A stretch of DNA of 64,000 bases from Auriscalpium vulgare (lineage: Eukaryota > Basidiomycota > Agaricomycetes > Russulales > Auriscalpiaceae), in the NCBI GenBank assembly GCA_019915015.1, contig JAHBBC010000005.1, positions 496,001 through 560,000 of the forward strand. Direction: 5' to 3'. Under the pieces are notes generated by a model that saw only the letters and a program-made list of their open reading frames with translations, was not told the origin of the DNA and ran no database searches. The position numbers and the translations under genes are program-made. Below are positions 11,693 to 24,000 of the stretch, one piece after another. Positions within the stretch are counted from its first letter, which is position 1. Each line of letters starts with the position of its first letter.

Positions 11693-13459
11693 ATGACTAC
11701 CTCCTCCTCGCCCCCGGATATCGCAGCCCTCTCTCTCTCTTCTCAGCCCTCTCACCAACGTTTGCACGACAATTACGACTACGACGGCAGCAACGGGGGC
11801 AACGGCAGGCCCCAGTACCATTTTTCCACTTCCCCCCCGTATACAACCCCCTCGCCATGAGCCAGTCCCCGCTCAAGTCAAAGCCTGTCCGTGGCGGCCT
11901 CCCCTCGGTGTGTGCGGCTCGTTGTCTCCCCTCTCCCTCCGCTCACCCCATCCCAGCAATGGCTTGACAGCAACGCCATCTTCGCTGACAACCGCTCCCT
12001 GTCCCCGCCCAACAACTCTGACCTCTCATCCGGTGGCGGCTCCCCCCCGCTCCCCCACATCAATGCACCCAACATTCCAGGCTCACCAGCTCAGAACGCC
12101 GACGACGACGTTATACCCACCGCCATTGTCATCAAGAACATCCCATTTAACGTCAAACGCGAAACCCTCTTGGATATAATTGTACGTTTCCCGCCATGCC
12201 CCTCATGTGTCGGTATTTCTCATCGCCCTACGTGTCCAGGCGTCCCTGGCCATTCCCACCCCGTACGCCTTCAACTATCACCTTGACCAATCTGGCTCCT
12301 TCCGCGGCCTTGCTTTCGCCAACTTCCGACAGGCCTCGGATGCTGACGCCGTCGTCGCTGCCTTGAACGGTTTTGATGTCCAGGGCCGCAAGCTGCGTGT
12401 CGAGTACAAAAAGGTTCTCCAAGCTGGGGAGAAGGAGCGCATCGAGAGGGAAAAGGCGATCAGACGCATGCGTTCCATGCAGCTCGAAAAAGAGCAGCAC
12501 CAGCACCAACAGACCCCACAAGGCCCGCAGACTCCCTATGATGACTTTGGCCCCATCATACCCCCCACCTTCACTCCCCAACGATCTTTCTCCGCTGGTG
12601 CCCCGTACCAGCAGCAGTATTCGCCACCGCCTGCTGTACCTTCCATGCCAGTGCCTCAGCCATACGGCGTTCCCACTCCGCCACCTACCCTCAGCATCCC
12701 TAATGGTTCCTCTCTCAAGTCCTCGGTGGCGAGCGAGCTGGACCTGAACGACCCATCCACACTGGAAATCTACTCCCGCATTTTACTGTTCAAAGACGAC
12801 CACATGAGGGACGAGTTGGCCTTCTCAAGGACGCTGTCTGCGAAGCAGAGAAGGACCGTTCATCTCATCGCTCAGAAGTTGGGCGTGTATCACTACTCTA
12901 TCGGTGAGGGCGAGGACCGATACGCAGTCGTGACTCGCATTGATCCTGAGAAGGTGCGCCTTCTTCTATCTTACGTGTTCAAGAACACTGACATTCGTTT
13001 CAGAGACAACAAGGAGGACATCACCCTGGTCTGACGCGGATGCCATCAGCGTACCTGTCGCCCACTTCTCCTTCGCCAGGCTTCCAGTCGCTGCGCGTGA
13101 AGAAGTCCATGCCAGATATGAAGTCCACCAGTCAAGCGCCACGCCTCAACACGAGGTCGTCCAATGGCAACATTCGCGAAGGGTATGCGACCATCGCCTC
13201 TCCTTCCCGTCGTTCTCCGGGCGGTTTTGGCTCGCTGTTCGGTAGCTCCGGGGTCTTTGGTAGCTCCGTGCCGCCTGTGCCGAGCCTTCCTGCCAGCGTC
13301 ACTGGCATTGTTGGCATGGGCAACGACAGTCCCACCAGTGGTGTTGTGCGACAGCCCCGCGGCCCTGGAGTTTCCGGCTTCAACAATCGTCAGCGCAGCG
13401 CTAACGAGATTCCAACTCGTGGCCTGGAGGCCCGCTCCCACGAGCCGCTCGAGCTGTGA
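11693..13459 (+). CDS. RRM + R3H domain RNA-binding protein (Pin4/Cip2-like)
   Basis: Pin4-type proteins bind RNA and act in stress and cell-cycle control of mRNAs. An N-terminal Ser/Pro-rich region (SQWLDSNAIFADNRSLSPPN) leads into an RRM: RNP2-like AIVIKNIPFNVKRETLLDII, an intron at about 12181-12240, then GSFRGLAFANFRQASDADAV and LRVEYKKVL. A basic helix (KERIEREKAIRRMRSM) and a Gln/Pro linker follow. The R3H domain is at about 12755-12950, with RRTVHLIAQKLGVYHYS holding the Arg and His. After an intron (GTGCGC at about 12955 to TTTCAG at about 13003) a Ser/Gly-rich tail ends at 13459. The N-terminus is uncertain. The ATG at 11693 needs a 47-nt intron (11815-11861) to join the downstream frame; otherwise translation begins at the ATG at 11857. 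Domain calls are secure. Confidence 0.85.
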
Positions 13460-13987
13460 ATCCAGGCCAAGTGGTGGATGGCAAATGCAGCAGAAGACAA
13501 TACGCTGGAATACAATTGCAATGTTGCTGGCTTCAGTCTACTCTTGCCTCCGTTTGATCAGTGATCAGTCGTTTTCAGCCATCTCCACCTTCCTTTCCTT
13601 TCTAATCTCGTTTGATCTTGTATACTTAACTCGTAAAGCAAATTTCCTCGAAGTCGTATCTTCGCTTCATTACATTGGTCTCATGGTTCTAGTTTCTCTG
13701 CAGCGCAAGAAAATATCGCCTCCTGCTCCATCATCGTCTCGTTTGATATATCACCCTGCACCCTCTCGTCTACATTCATTGTTAGCTATGTCTCTCGCTA
13801 CCGCTCCTTGATTTGTTTCCTCTTTGTACCTTTGCATAATAGAGACTGCCTTAGCCACACGCGGAGACGTAGTCTTGTATAGGACCGTAGTCGATCCGGA
13901 TTTGCAGTAAACTAATAGCACATGCGTTGGACTTTGGCGCGTCGACAATTGCAAGGCGCGCCTCTTGCTCTCACCCACGACGCTCTC
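13460..13987. other. Intergenic region between the Pin4-like and NUC1 genes
   Basis: AT-richer than the flanking genes, with runs such as TTTGATC and TTCCTTTCC. It should contain the 3' UTR of the Pin4-like gene and the NUC1 promoter. An in-frame ATG at 13922 lies at its end. No other feature is visible. Confidence 0.5.
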
Positions 13988-15444
13988 ATGCCCAGCGCAT
14001 CCATCGTACGCGCCGCCTTCTTCACCGTCGGTGCAGTCGTTGGCGGAGGCATCGCAACCGCGATTGGCGCGGCCAGAAAGAAAGAATCTACTGGTCTTGT
14101 CATTGCCGCGCCTGACGCGACTGCGTCCGTCACAGCGTCAAAAGTCGTGAGCCCTCCTCTCATCGAGGTCGGCGTCAAAGGCAACCCGAGAATATCGTCT
14201 GCCGCTGGAGCTGTAATTGGACCGGTGCTCAAATACGGGAATCCCGGTGAGTCGACGTGGACCACATTTACGCTGAGCTCTGACTCTGAGGCGTCCGTCC
14301 ATGTATCACATAGGGCCCATCTCCGATCTGCTTGTGCGGAAAGCATACGTTGCGGCATATGATCGTCGCCTCAAACATCCCGCATGGGTGCGTTTCCATC
14401 ACAATTACAACACACTTGTGCAAACCACTCATCTGTCTTCAGACCGCAGAACATCTGACCCTCGCCGCTTTGGGCAGGTCTACCGTAGTGGAAAGCTCGG
14501 ATGGAGGTGGCGACCGCCAGAAGTCTACGTTCCAAGAAGATGAGTCGCTCCCAGCAACGTTTCGTGCGCGGTTACAAGACTACTTCCGGAGTGGCTACGA
14601 TCGCGGACATATGTAAGCGCCCAGATATCGGACAGCACAAATACTCAAAAGCATTGACATAGGGTGCCAGCGGCAGACGCAAAGAGTTCACAGGTATGGT
14701 TGCTGTATTCCGCAAATGCTCCTTGACTAATTGTTGGGTTCGCAGGCAGCTATGGACGAAACGTTCCTGCTGTCCAACATCGCGCCGCAAGTCGGCGCGG
14801 GATTCAATCGCCACTGTAAGCAGCTCCCCCAAGATATGCCCGCTGTGCCCCATGCTGAGTGTATGCAGACTGGGCTTATCTTGAAGACTGGTGTCGCCGG
14901 CTGACTGGGTCTTTCGCTGACGTCTACGTCTTCACTGTGCCTTTGTATCTTCCGCGTAAAGAATCGGACGGAAAGTGGCGAGTGGTCAGTTCGTCCAAGG
15001 CAATCGCCATGTCGGATGCTCACACATAGGGTCAGAACTACGAAGTCATCGGTAACCCGCCAAACGTCGCCGTGCCTACTCACTTTGCGAAGGTTGTGCT
15101 CACCTCACGGCCATCGTCACCCTCAACGCCTGATATGCCAGAGATATCCACCGGCGCGTTCGTTCTCCCAAACGCCATCATTCCGGACGACACTCCACTT
15201 GAGACGTTCGTAGTGCCAGGTCAGCTACCTCGTCCGTTAACCATGAACGTTCTTACTGATGGCCACAACCGCGTTGGCAGTGGAGGCTGTAGAGCGTGCT
15301 GCTGGTCTCACTCTGTTCTCAGACGCTATCAAGACTGGCTCCAAGCACATATGCAAGTCTACAAAATGCGATGTCATCGTGCGGAGGTTTGATGACGCTC
15401 AAAAGAGGCCCGAACCCAAGCGTTCCATCTCCGCGCCGCGGTAG
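13988..15444 (+). CDS. NUC1: Mitochondrial DNA/RNA non-specific nuclease (endonuclease G family)
   Basis: Endonuclease G homologues degrade DNA and RNA in mitochondria and act in nuclear DNA breakdown during cell death. The start MPSASIVRAAFFTVGAVVGG resembles the membrane-targeting leader of fungal Nuc1; an in-frame ATG at 13922 would add 22 residues. Exons then give PVLKYGNPG, GPISDLLVRKAYVAAYDRR and RLQDYFRSGYDRGHM, which holds the catalytic DRGH motif. DETFLLSNIAPQVGAGFNRH has the metal-binding Asn of the beta-beta-alpha-metal fold. VYVFTVPLYLP, YEVIGNPPNVAVPTHFAKVV and a C-terminal exon ending KRPEPKRSISAPR complete it. At least six short introns occur. The estimated length is about 350 residues. 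It is convergent with mL46, with only 75 bp between stops. Confidence 0.93.
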
Positions 15445-15519
15445 CTTTGTGTCAGGTCTCTTTATGCTGCCCTCGTGGCCGTGGCTCTGTGATCAAGTAT
15501 GTAGCTGCATTAGTTAGAT

Positions 15520-16547
15520 CTAGAAGCCAGACAGCATATCTTTAACCCCGTCCCAATACTGCTCGCCGACGCGCGTCTGGATCTCCTCCTTCGTGAGCCA
15601 TGCAAAGTCCAGGACGGCCTCATCGAGCGGTTGGACCTGCCCGGCCAATATATGCGCCTTGAAAAAGAAGACGCAGGTCTGTTATGATGATGTCAAGTCA
15701 AGGAGACGTGATGATAATGATGAATGGAACATACTTTAGGAGGCTTGGTCGGGTCAGTGGGAGGGACGGAGGACCGAGTTTCATACAGGCCTATTGGTTT
15801 TCGGCTGACAATCCACGTATCCATGCCCTCCCCACAGGTTGACCGGAGATCTCGCTCAGCAGCCTTATATGAGCCAATGAGCTTTGTGCTGGAAACGCAT
15901 GTCGAACACCATACCTTGTGCAGCAGCTCGCCTTGCTCGGCAGGCCCTTCAGGGAACTTCCACGCATCCTCCATGCCCTCCCGCCTCCGCAAAAGCAGAT
16001 AGAGGTTGCGTTGACCTTTCCTATCCAGACTTTGAACGTCGTTGTTGAGGTCACTCGCGTGGACACGGGACACGGTATTGTCCTCTTCTTCCTGGCCGAA
16101 TTTCTTCAAGTCGTCTGCTGTCACGCCCGCACCGGGTGCATCTGGGCTGTCAGCTCCGAAACCCGGCCCGAAAGCCTTTCGGTCACGACGGCGCTCCTCC
16201 AAATTGAATTTGGACTCCAGGAGAGACCCAGGCTTGAAATAGAACTCGTAGGGGAATGGGTTGTGCAGAGCGCGCTGGAGGCGGGCCTGGTAGGCATAGT
16301 AGGCGCGTTCAAAAAGGGTCGGAGTGCGGGTGAGAATGGGTGCGCGATTCAGAATGACCGCAGTGCGGAGGATGGCGCGTGGAGGTTTCTTTGGACGCGG
16401 CACGGAGGATGGCGGCGATGCGCTGGTGCTCTGTGCGGGGGCTGCCTCGGTCGCGAGAGTGCGACACCTGGCGCTGGCAGCTGCACGAATGTCAGTGATA
16501 GAAGAGCACACATACACAGCACTTTACCTCTGCCATGCTGCCGACAT
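15520..16547 (-). CDS. MRPL46: Mitochondrial large ribosomal subunit protein mL46 (MRPL46 / yeast Mrpl17)
   Basis: mL46 is a mitoribosome-specific protein of the large subunit with a Nudix-like fold. Exon 1 appears to encode MSAAWQ and splices to a Ser/Ala-rich mitochondrial presequence (ARCRTLATEAAPAQS). RAILRTAVILNRAPILTRTP and ERAYYAYQARLQRALHNPFP follow, then FYFKPGSLLESKFNLEERRR. The Nudix-like part holds DRKGQRNLYLLLRR, WKFPEGPAEQGELLHKAAER and VFFFKAHILAGQ. The last exon ends DGVKDMLSGF at 15520. No REx2EExGU Nudix box is intact, as expected for a structural member. About 300 residues. It is divergent from V-ATPase subunit H across 149 bp and convergent with NUC1. Confidence 0.9.
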
Positions 16548-16696
16548 GAAGAGAGCCAAGTTCTGCAGGACATGCTGAGACGAGTGTGAGCAGGCAGAGC
16601 ACTGGCAGCAAGTAGAAGTGAACTTGAAAACAAGCCTGGGAAAGCAAGCGTGACCGTGCAGCGCAGCCGCCGCTCCCTCCCCTGCTCTCGCCCGCC
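16548..16696. promoter_or_regulatory. Short divergent promoter, mL46 / V-ATPase H
   Basis: Only 149 bp separate the two outward-facing start codons. It has no clear TATA box. Any 5' UTRs must be very short or the transcripts overlap. Confidence 0.5.
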
Positions 16697-18523
16697 ATGG
16701 CTCTCTCTTTATTCTCAAACACATATCTTGACGAGTCTACCGCAAAAATTCGCGCAAAGACCGTTCCGTGGGAGGTCTGTGTGCACCGCTTGTCCCGCCC
16801 ATCTCCCCACTGACGCCGCTCTAAGTAGGGGTACCAACGCGCCGGCCATGTCACTCCGGAGGAGCTCGCTCTCATCAAGAAGGTCGATAGAGTCCCGAAA
16901 GCCAAGACAGAGTCAATTTTACTTTCAGATGGCCCAGCATATGCGTTGCTCTACCTTCGACTGCTCCAGAAGCTTCAGAGGGTCGACACTATGCAATGCA
17001 TCCTTGTCCTGATCTCAGATGCTCTTGCTGGTAAGGACACGCGACCACCCCCTCTGCATATGGCTGGCTGAATATGGATCAGATCACGATGAGCGGATAG
17101 CGCTTTTCACAAGGGCGAAAGAGTCGGATCCAGAGCTGCCTTATGGTCCACTCCTGAGGTGTGCCGACAACTCGTCGTCCATGTCCGCTGGCTTCATTCT
17201 GAATAGGATCCTTGGAACGCAAGACGATTTCATACAACTCAAATCCGCTCAGATTCTGACTGTGCTACTGAGGTACGATGGTTGTCACTCAATCCAGGAT
17301 CTTTCTGACTGATCGCTAGTTCGGAGCCCGCACCTTTACCAACCACGCAGCTTCAACCTTTCCTCAACACCCTTTCCTCTTTCGTCCAAAATTCCTCACC
17401 ACATAAGCGCGACGTGTCTGTGCAATGCTTAGAGGCTGTATTGCCACGAGCAGAAGTCCGGAAAGCGATCTGGGCGAATCCGAGCATCATCACTGGGTGC
17501 GTCTTTTGATGGATTGCCTCAGCAGCTTCTTACCTGGGTTATAGCTTGCTTGAGATTTTGAGGTCCAAGCCAGGGCCCCAAATGAGCTACCAAGTGGGCT
17601 TCTGCTTCTGGCTGCTAACGTTCGAACAAGAAGTCGCGGAGCAAATCAATAAGTGAGGACGTCTTTCTATGCATACGCAACTATCTCGTAACTTTATCCC
17701 GCAGGAAATACGATGTGATACCGCTGTTTGTGGACGTGGCTCAGGCCGCTGTGAAAGAGAAGGTCATCCGCGTTAACATTGCTACACTCAGAGTGCGCTT
17801 GGCTTTGTCCGCGGCAGTTCCCCGTCTCATCATTCCTGCACGCAGAATCTTGTCACCAAGGCACCGTCTGCCAACCTCCCTGCGATGCTGGTCGCTCAAC
17901 TTCTTCCTTTCACGACGAACCTTGCCACACGGAAGTGGTCTGACGAAGATATTTTAGAAGATGTTCAATTTCTCCGCGACGAGCTGAAGTCCAGATTCCA
18001 GAGTCTCACGTACGTGTATTATATGTTCATGAAGTTGCATCGCATGCGACCATCATCTCACAGAACTTGGGATGAGTATGCATCCGAGCTAACCTCCGGA
18101 CATCTGTCGTGGACGCCCGTCCACGAATCTGAGTTGTTCTGGAGAGAGAATGTGACAAAGCTCAACGAGAGGGACTACGCTTACCTTAAGTGGGCCTTGT
18201 TCAGTTTCTCGAGGTTCCACTCTCTGATCATCGCTGCAGGCTCCTGATCGAACTCCTCCGATCCTCGCCCGACCCTACCGTGCTCGCCGTGGCCGCGCAC
18301 GACCTCGGGCAATACGTCAAATATCATGAGCGTGGCAAGAAGTAAGCCACGATAGTCAGCAATCACGTTCAGTATACCTGATATACGCTGCGGCAGATTT
18401 GTCACTGATTTTGGGGCCAAGACACGGGTGATGGAGCTCATGTCGCACGGAAACGCGGACGTGAGATACCAAGCTTTGGTTTCCGTACAGCGACTAGTCA
18501 GTCATCCATGGAAAGCCGTGTAA
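16697..18523 (+). CDS. VMA13: V-type proton ATPase subunit H
   Basis: Subunit H is a HEAT/armadillo-like protein of the V1 sector that couples and silences the vacuolar proton pump. The start MALSLFSNTYLDESTAKIRA, with KTVPWEGYQRAGHVTPEEL after the first intron, matches the conserved N-terminus. Later exons give SLFTRAKESDPELPYGPLLR-type sequence, then NPSIITGLLEILRSKPGPQM and YQVGFCFWLLTFEQEVAEQI. LATRKWSDEDILEDVQFLRD and SELFWRENVTKLNERDYAYL follow. The C-terminal HEAT-like domain has LAVAAHDLGQYVKYHERGKK and LMSHGNADVRYQALVSVQRL. The stop follows WKAV. About nine introns of 45-60 nt. Roughly 440 residues, near the family norm of about 440-480. It is convergent with TRAPPC13. Confidence 0.94.
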
Positions 18524-18689
18524 TAGCGCAGTAAGATATCTGGTTGTTGCCCGTGGACTCGGAGTTACCCTTGTATAGTAAAGGCTGAGTAAGTGATAAT
18601 GAAGGAGTACGATGTTTACCCTCTTCGTAAAAACTGCACAACGCCAGGGCCATGACATGATCCCTGCCACTCTGTAGAATGGAAAATCG

Positions 18690-20810
18690 TCATGATGTCA
18701 CCCAGATCTCCCCAACAACATCCCACTCTCTCAGCGTTCGCGATGCTAACGCAGGTCTTGTGGGCGCATCCGTGCTCTCTCCTTCATCTATCAGCCTGTC
18801 TTCGACCAGTATCACCCTCAATCCCCCGACTTTCAAATAACCAGTGCGCGTGGGCTTATACTCGAGCTCGAACTCCCAGAAATTCTCCACCGTCGTCATC
18901 TTGTTCTGAAGGCCGCTGGACGATGATTCCTCGCTTTCTGTGTCACTTGTAAACGACTCCAAACCGCCGCTGGCGCGCAGTGTCGCCGATGGTAAGATCA
19001 GGGTGGACGGCCCAACGAAATCAATGCCTTGTATCTTGGAGTATGCGACTTCATCCGCTGGCTCTGGCACTGGTGGCGGGAGCCTCTTTAGCACGTCTTC
19101 GTCAAACTGTTGATGCTTCGGGGAGGTGACAAGGCCACGATCTTCTAAAGCGACGGATGATGTTCTACTGGTACCATGAAATGTCGGCGAAGGAGCGAAG
19201 GCAGGGGTCCGATACACAAGAATATCGCTTGGCGCAGTATGGGGAGGCGATGACAGCACTGGCGAGAGCTGGACATGTTGGACAACCAGAGAGATCAATC
19301 GCGCTTGCCCTTCCGGTATTGATACCGAGATGCCCAGAGTAAACGCGATGGGAAAGCGCTTGTGGGCCGCGATGGGGGCTTGAACGATGGCATGAGTGAC
19401 TAGATCCACATCTATGGGATCCAGCGGAACGTGAGCGACAACATTGACGTTCCCAGGTGCAGGGCTCTGCGTTCGAGGAGGCACGGATGAAGGTCGATTT
19501 CGTAGTGAGGGCGACGCTGGCCGATATGGTGCTGGCCCGCCGATGGGTGGGGTGCTCGACCGTGACGGAGGTAACGAAGCTGCCGGATTTCCCGCTGCGC
19601 GTTGTAAGTGAAGTGGAAGGGCGGATGCTGGTTGCTGCTGTCGCGGTGCCTGGGTCGGTTGTATTAGAGGTATGCGACGGGACAACATCTGGTGTGCATT
19701 GAGTTTAGAGGCGCTTTGAAGAAGGTGATGAGTGTAACTCACAGAAGTAAGGAGCCTTCCGGGCTCTCCGAACGAGGACCTCCATGATATGTCCAGCCGT
19801 CCCAAGCCAATCACTGTCCCGGGAGCATGACGCACAGGGAAGGCCGGCGATTCGACCTCTGAGAGACTGTAGAGATACTGTCTGGCATCTTGTGGTTGCA
19901 TCATCGCCGTAGACCCTGAGAAGATGCTCTCCCCCGTGGCCTTCGGCGCAGATAGAAGGTTCGCGTCCTGAGCCAGCCATCCAGGTGCGGGTTCAAAGAT
20001 CATACGCTCAAACCACATCGGTTCTTGCGTCAAATTCTGTATGTGCACTTCCAGGAATACTTTGGATCGCTCGGCGGGGGACAGGACGGCCGAAGGAGAG
20101 CGAGGGATATGGACCTTGGTTTTCACAGAAAGTGGATTGGTAACCTGCGCGCAACTCAACACTTGGCCACTGATGATACATGGCGAGAGATTCTCACCGC
20201 AAACTTGTAGAACTTTCGGAAAGTCTGTAAACTGCTATTATCATCGGATTCCGTGACGGGCCCTGCTGGACGCCTCGCGCCCGGAGGCAGCTGATACGTG
20301 ACGGTGCAAGCTAGAACGTGTTGACCGAGTTCCTTGATCTCATGACCGACCACTGTTTCCAAGGTATTCGCCGCTGTAAGGCTGAACGTCGGCCCGCCTA
20401 TCTCTGCCAAGAGCGCCTTGTTCGTGGCTGTCTGCATTTCGACACGCAGTACAACACCGTCGACTGCAGCCGCACTCTCATTGTTCACGGCAAGGGCACC
20501 AGAGAAGGTTTCTCCAAGTTGTATGGCACCAAACGAGGAGGGCAACGTCAGGAGCGTCGAGGCGTTGGTAAGATCGCGCAGCGTCTTGGGATGACCTGGC
20601 AGTGGCGTGCCGCCTTGCAGAGACAGCACAGATGCGGTCGAATGTGCCGAAAACGCAGGAGAGTTTGAGTAGAAAGGCTCCCAGGCGGTTGCCAGCGCAG
20701 GTCGCTACTGATTGCATAGTGGACTGAGTGCCCGTGCATGCAAGAGACTGTCCGACACGTACAGATATGCGCATGACCTTCAGAGACAACAGATGGCCTG
20801 GGCTGTCCAT
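18690..20810 (-). CDS. TRAPPC13: TRAPP complex subunit 13 (TRAPPC13) homologue
   Basis: TRAPPC13 is an accessory subunit of the TRAPPIII tethering complex, a Rab1/Ypt1 exchange factor of the early secretory and autophagy pathways. The start at 20810 encodes MDSPGHLLSLKVMRIS. It splices (GTACGT to CAGTAG) directly to RPALATAWEPFYSNSP, reproducing the conserved N-terminus. LTLPSSFGAIQLGETFSGAL and VVGHEIKELGQHVLACTVTY follow. The long next exon has NPLSVKTKVHIPRSP, KVFLEVHIQNLTQEPMWFER and DISWRSSFGEPGRLLTS. A Ser/Pro-rich insert is followed by FWEFELEYKPTRTGYLKVGG near the C-terminus. About 670 residues, longer than human TRAPPC13 (about 417) mainly because of that insert. An in-frame ATG at 20936 would add a basic, less likely extension. 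It is divergent from SCYL2. Confidence 0.88.
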
Positions 20811-21025
20811 GCTATGCGAGGTGGATACAGGTTTGCCAAAGGCAGCAACGCTACGCAAGCAAACGTAGGTGAGAGGTGGGAGCAAGTGCGGATCGGTCGC
20901 GCGTCCCCTCCGAGCGTCCCTCGCAACTCTTGCCATCGTTCAGCCGTCCGGGTTGACCCTCTTGCTCTGCGCTTTGTTGTTCTTGGACGTCACCGTACCG
21001 GCGCCGACCTCTGTGACCCCTCGCC
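20811..21025. promoter_or_regulatory. Divergent promoter, TRAPPC13 / SCYL2-like
   Basis: This 215-bp gap lies between start codons at 20810 (-) and 21026 (+). Both genes work in membrane traffic, so co-expression is plausible but unproven. No TATA box is seen. Confidence 0.45.
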
Positions 21026-24000
21026 ATGCTCGCTGCGGCGACATCGTTCTTCTCGCGTTCCAATATCTCCCAGTCATACTCCATCGGCGCATCGTCTGCA
21101 GGCAGCCGTACAGCAACTCCCACTCCTGCTGGATCCACATCTGCTGCCCTCCCCTCGGTCGCCCATACACCCACTTTTCAAGTAGGACTATGGCGCGTCC
21201 AGTCCGCTACCCACAAGGTCACTAGCAAACGCGTCTCTGTATGGACGTTCGACAAGCGAAGTCCCGAGGTCGATCGCATGACGGCTCCTGCAAGAGAAAA
21301 GACTCTGGAAGTCTTGAAAGCTGAGGTAGTTTGATCTTTGCCATCTCGGTTCGTCCCCTCTGAATCGGCTCTGCAGGCCACGTCTCTCAGCAGGCTGCGG
21401 CATCCTTGCATTTTGGGTGCGTGCATTCTCATGACGGCGGGGACCCGCTCTCACATCTGTGCATATAGAAATGGTAGAACCTCTAGAGGAGACACGTAGC
21501 GAACTCATATTCGCAACAGAGCCGTTGCTGTCCTCTCTCTATCTTGCCATTCCCGGATCACCTTATGGCACCTCGCTAGTTGACCTGGATGAAGTCGAAG
21601 TATGTGAACGTTCCTAATATTACGCCAGATAACGCACATGTCAGCTGAATGTCGCGTTAGATTCAAAAAGGTATACTCCAATTGTGCAAGGGCCTATCAT
21701 TCCTCCATACTTCGGCGCGGACCATTCATTCCAACATCAACCCAGAGAGCATTCTCATCAACAGTGCTGTAGGTCCTTTTGTTTTGCGCCTGTCTGTGCA
21801 TATCTCAGACTCCCGAAAGGGCGACTGGAAATTGGGAGGCCTGGGTCTAACAATACCACTGCAAGGGCCGGACGGTGCTCAGACAAGCTGGGAGTTTCCT
21901 ACCTTTGACAGGCGAATGTCAACGTACACTCAACGATCGTTTGATTACATGGGTTAGACTATCTTTCTGTCACACCGTATTCAGTGGCTGACGCCCTCAT
22001 TAGCCCCCGAGTACGCATTGGACGAAGTCCTCACCACCTCATCGGACATGTACTCGCTGGGATGTCTGATGTATGCTGTACATCTCAAAGGGGAACCACC
22101 TTTCAAGAACTTCGGCAACCTGGGCAGCATACGGGAGCATTCCGGCCGTCCCCTCAACGGCATGGATCGGCTAGACAGGGACCTTCAATGTGTGTTTGTA
22201 CTAGGGCGCTTTCGCTGTCACGAACTGACCCAATGTTAGCCATGTTAAGCTCCTTGGTCACTCGCCAGCCACAGCCTCGGCCCACACCCACGACCCTGCC
22301 GTCGCTCGCATTCTTCTCGTCTTTGCCTATATCAACCCTCAATTTCCTGGACAGATCAAATTTTGCAGCAAAAAGCAGGGAGGAGAAGATATCGTTCATG
22401 AAAGGTCTCACCAGCGTCCTCGAGCGCTTCTCTGAAGGCTTAAGAATTCGGAAGATTCTTCCAACTCTACTTGAAGAGGTGCGCCGCGCTGTCAGTTCAA
22501 ATTGGGTAGTATCGTTGGCTAACCTGCTCATTGCAGATGAAAGACACGCATCTACTGCCATATATTCTTCCGAATGTGTTCTCAATTGCTAAAATCATAT
22601 CGCCTGCGCAATTTGCGTCACTTGTACTGCCAAGTCTCAAACCCCTATTCGTGATCAAGGAGCCGCCGCAAAACATGCTTACACTGCTAGACAATTTAGG
22701 GACTCTGCAGAGCAAGACAGAAAAGAATGTGTTTCGTGAACGTGAGTTCAAAGTTGCCACCTCTGGGCTACTGACGATCAAGATCACCGCCTAGATGTTT
22801 TGCCGCTTGTGTACAACGCACTGGAGTCCGAGCATGCTATTGTCGGTGCCCGCTCCATACGTTATGTCAATGAAACTCTTTTGATGGTTTCAAGGTCCAA
22901 GAACGTGCCCTACAAGCTGTGCCAGACTTATGTGAAAGCATTGATTATGCCGAAGTCCAAGGCGTCCTGTTCCCTCGCGTCGCGGTACGCAGGCGTTTTT
23001 TATTTCATGATCTTCAGAACACACTTTTGAGGGCACCCCTTTTCTGTAGCTCGTCTTCACCAAGACTCGCATCCTCTCAGTCAAAGTAGCAACTCTCGTG
23101 ACATTCCTCAGTATGATCAAGACGCTAGATCAGGTCCGCATACCCGTGTTATACCAGTCATACCCATACTCACCTCAGTGTCCAGTCAAGTCTGACTCAG
23201 AAGCTTGTGCCCTTGCTGTCCAAAATTCGAACGAAGGAGCCTGCAGTGACGGTCAGTCGCGCATTACCATTCTTTTACGGTAGAGTTCATAGAATGCCTC
23301 GGTTAGATGGCGACCCTGTCCGTGCAGGAAGCGATGGGTCTCAAAGTCGAGCGTGAAGCGGTCGCCACTCTTGTCCTTCCTCAGCTATGGGCAATGTCTA
23401 TGGGGCCACGTGCGTGTCTTCTTCACCTTGGTAGTCTGCACCCACCTGACCGCACATGCAGTGTTGAACGTAGATCAATTCCAACGATTCATGGGCGTCA
23501 TTCGCACATTAGGCGATCGTGTTGAAAAGGAACATAATCAATACCTCCGCGACTCGCAACGTATCGAAGATCGGTCTGCTCTGGCGATAAGCGGGGCGTC
23601 GGGACCTACAATGGGCGGCGGCGTGGACTTTGAAAGTCTGGTGGGCGGGGCCAGTGTGGCCACCGTGAAGGCAGACACCGATTTTAATGGCAGCGGTTGG
23701 GATGACGATGTCTGGGGCAGCATATTGGCACCTACACCAGAGGTTGGTTGTCTTCGCGCTGATTACTGTCGCCATTCTGAAGCTATCCAGAGTCCGAAGG
23801 TGCAGAGCCCAAGCTTGTCAGCGTCCGCGCAAGCATCTTCAATACCAGCTCCTGCAACCCAGTCCCTTTCCACATCCCCCCGTATCGGAACTACGTCTAG
23901 TCTCGGCTCGCCGATGCCTTCGCGGCCAAACCGATTGGGAGCACGGGCAGTGCCGTCAGCTTCGTTCAGCTCAGCGGCTCAAGGTCATCGGTCACCACTA

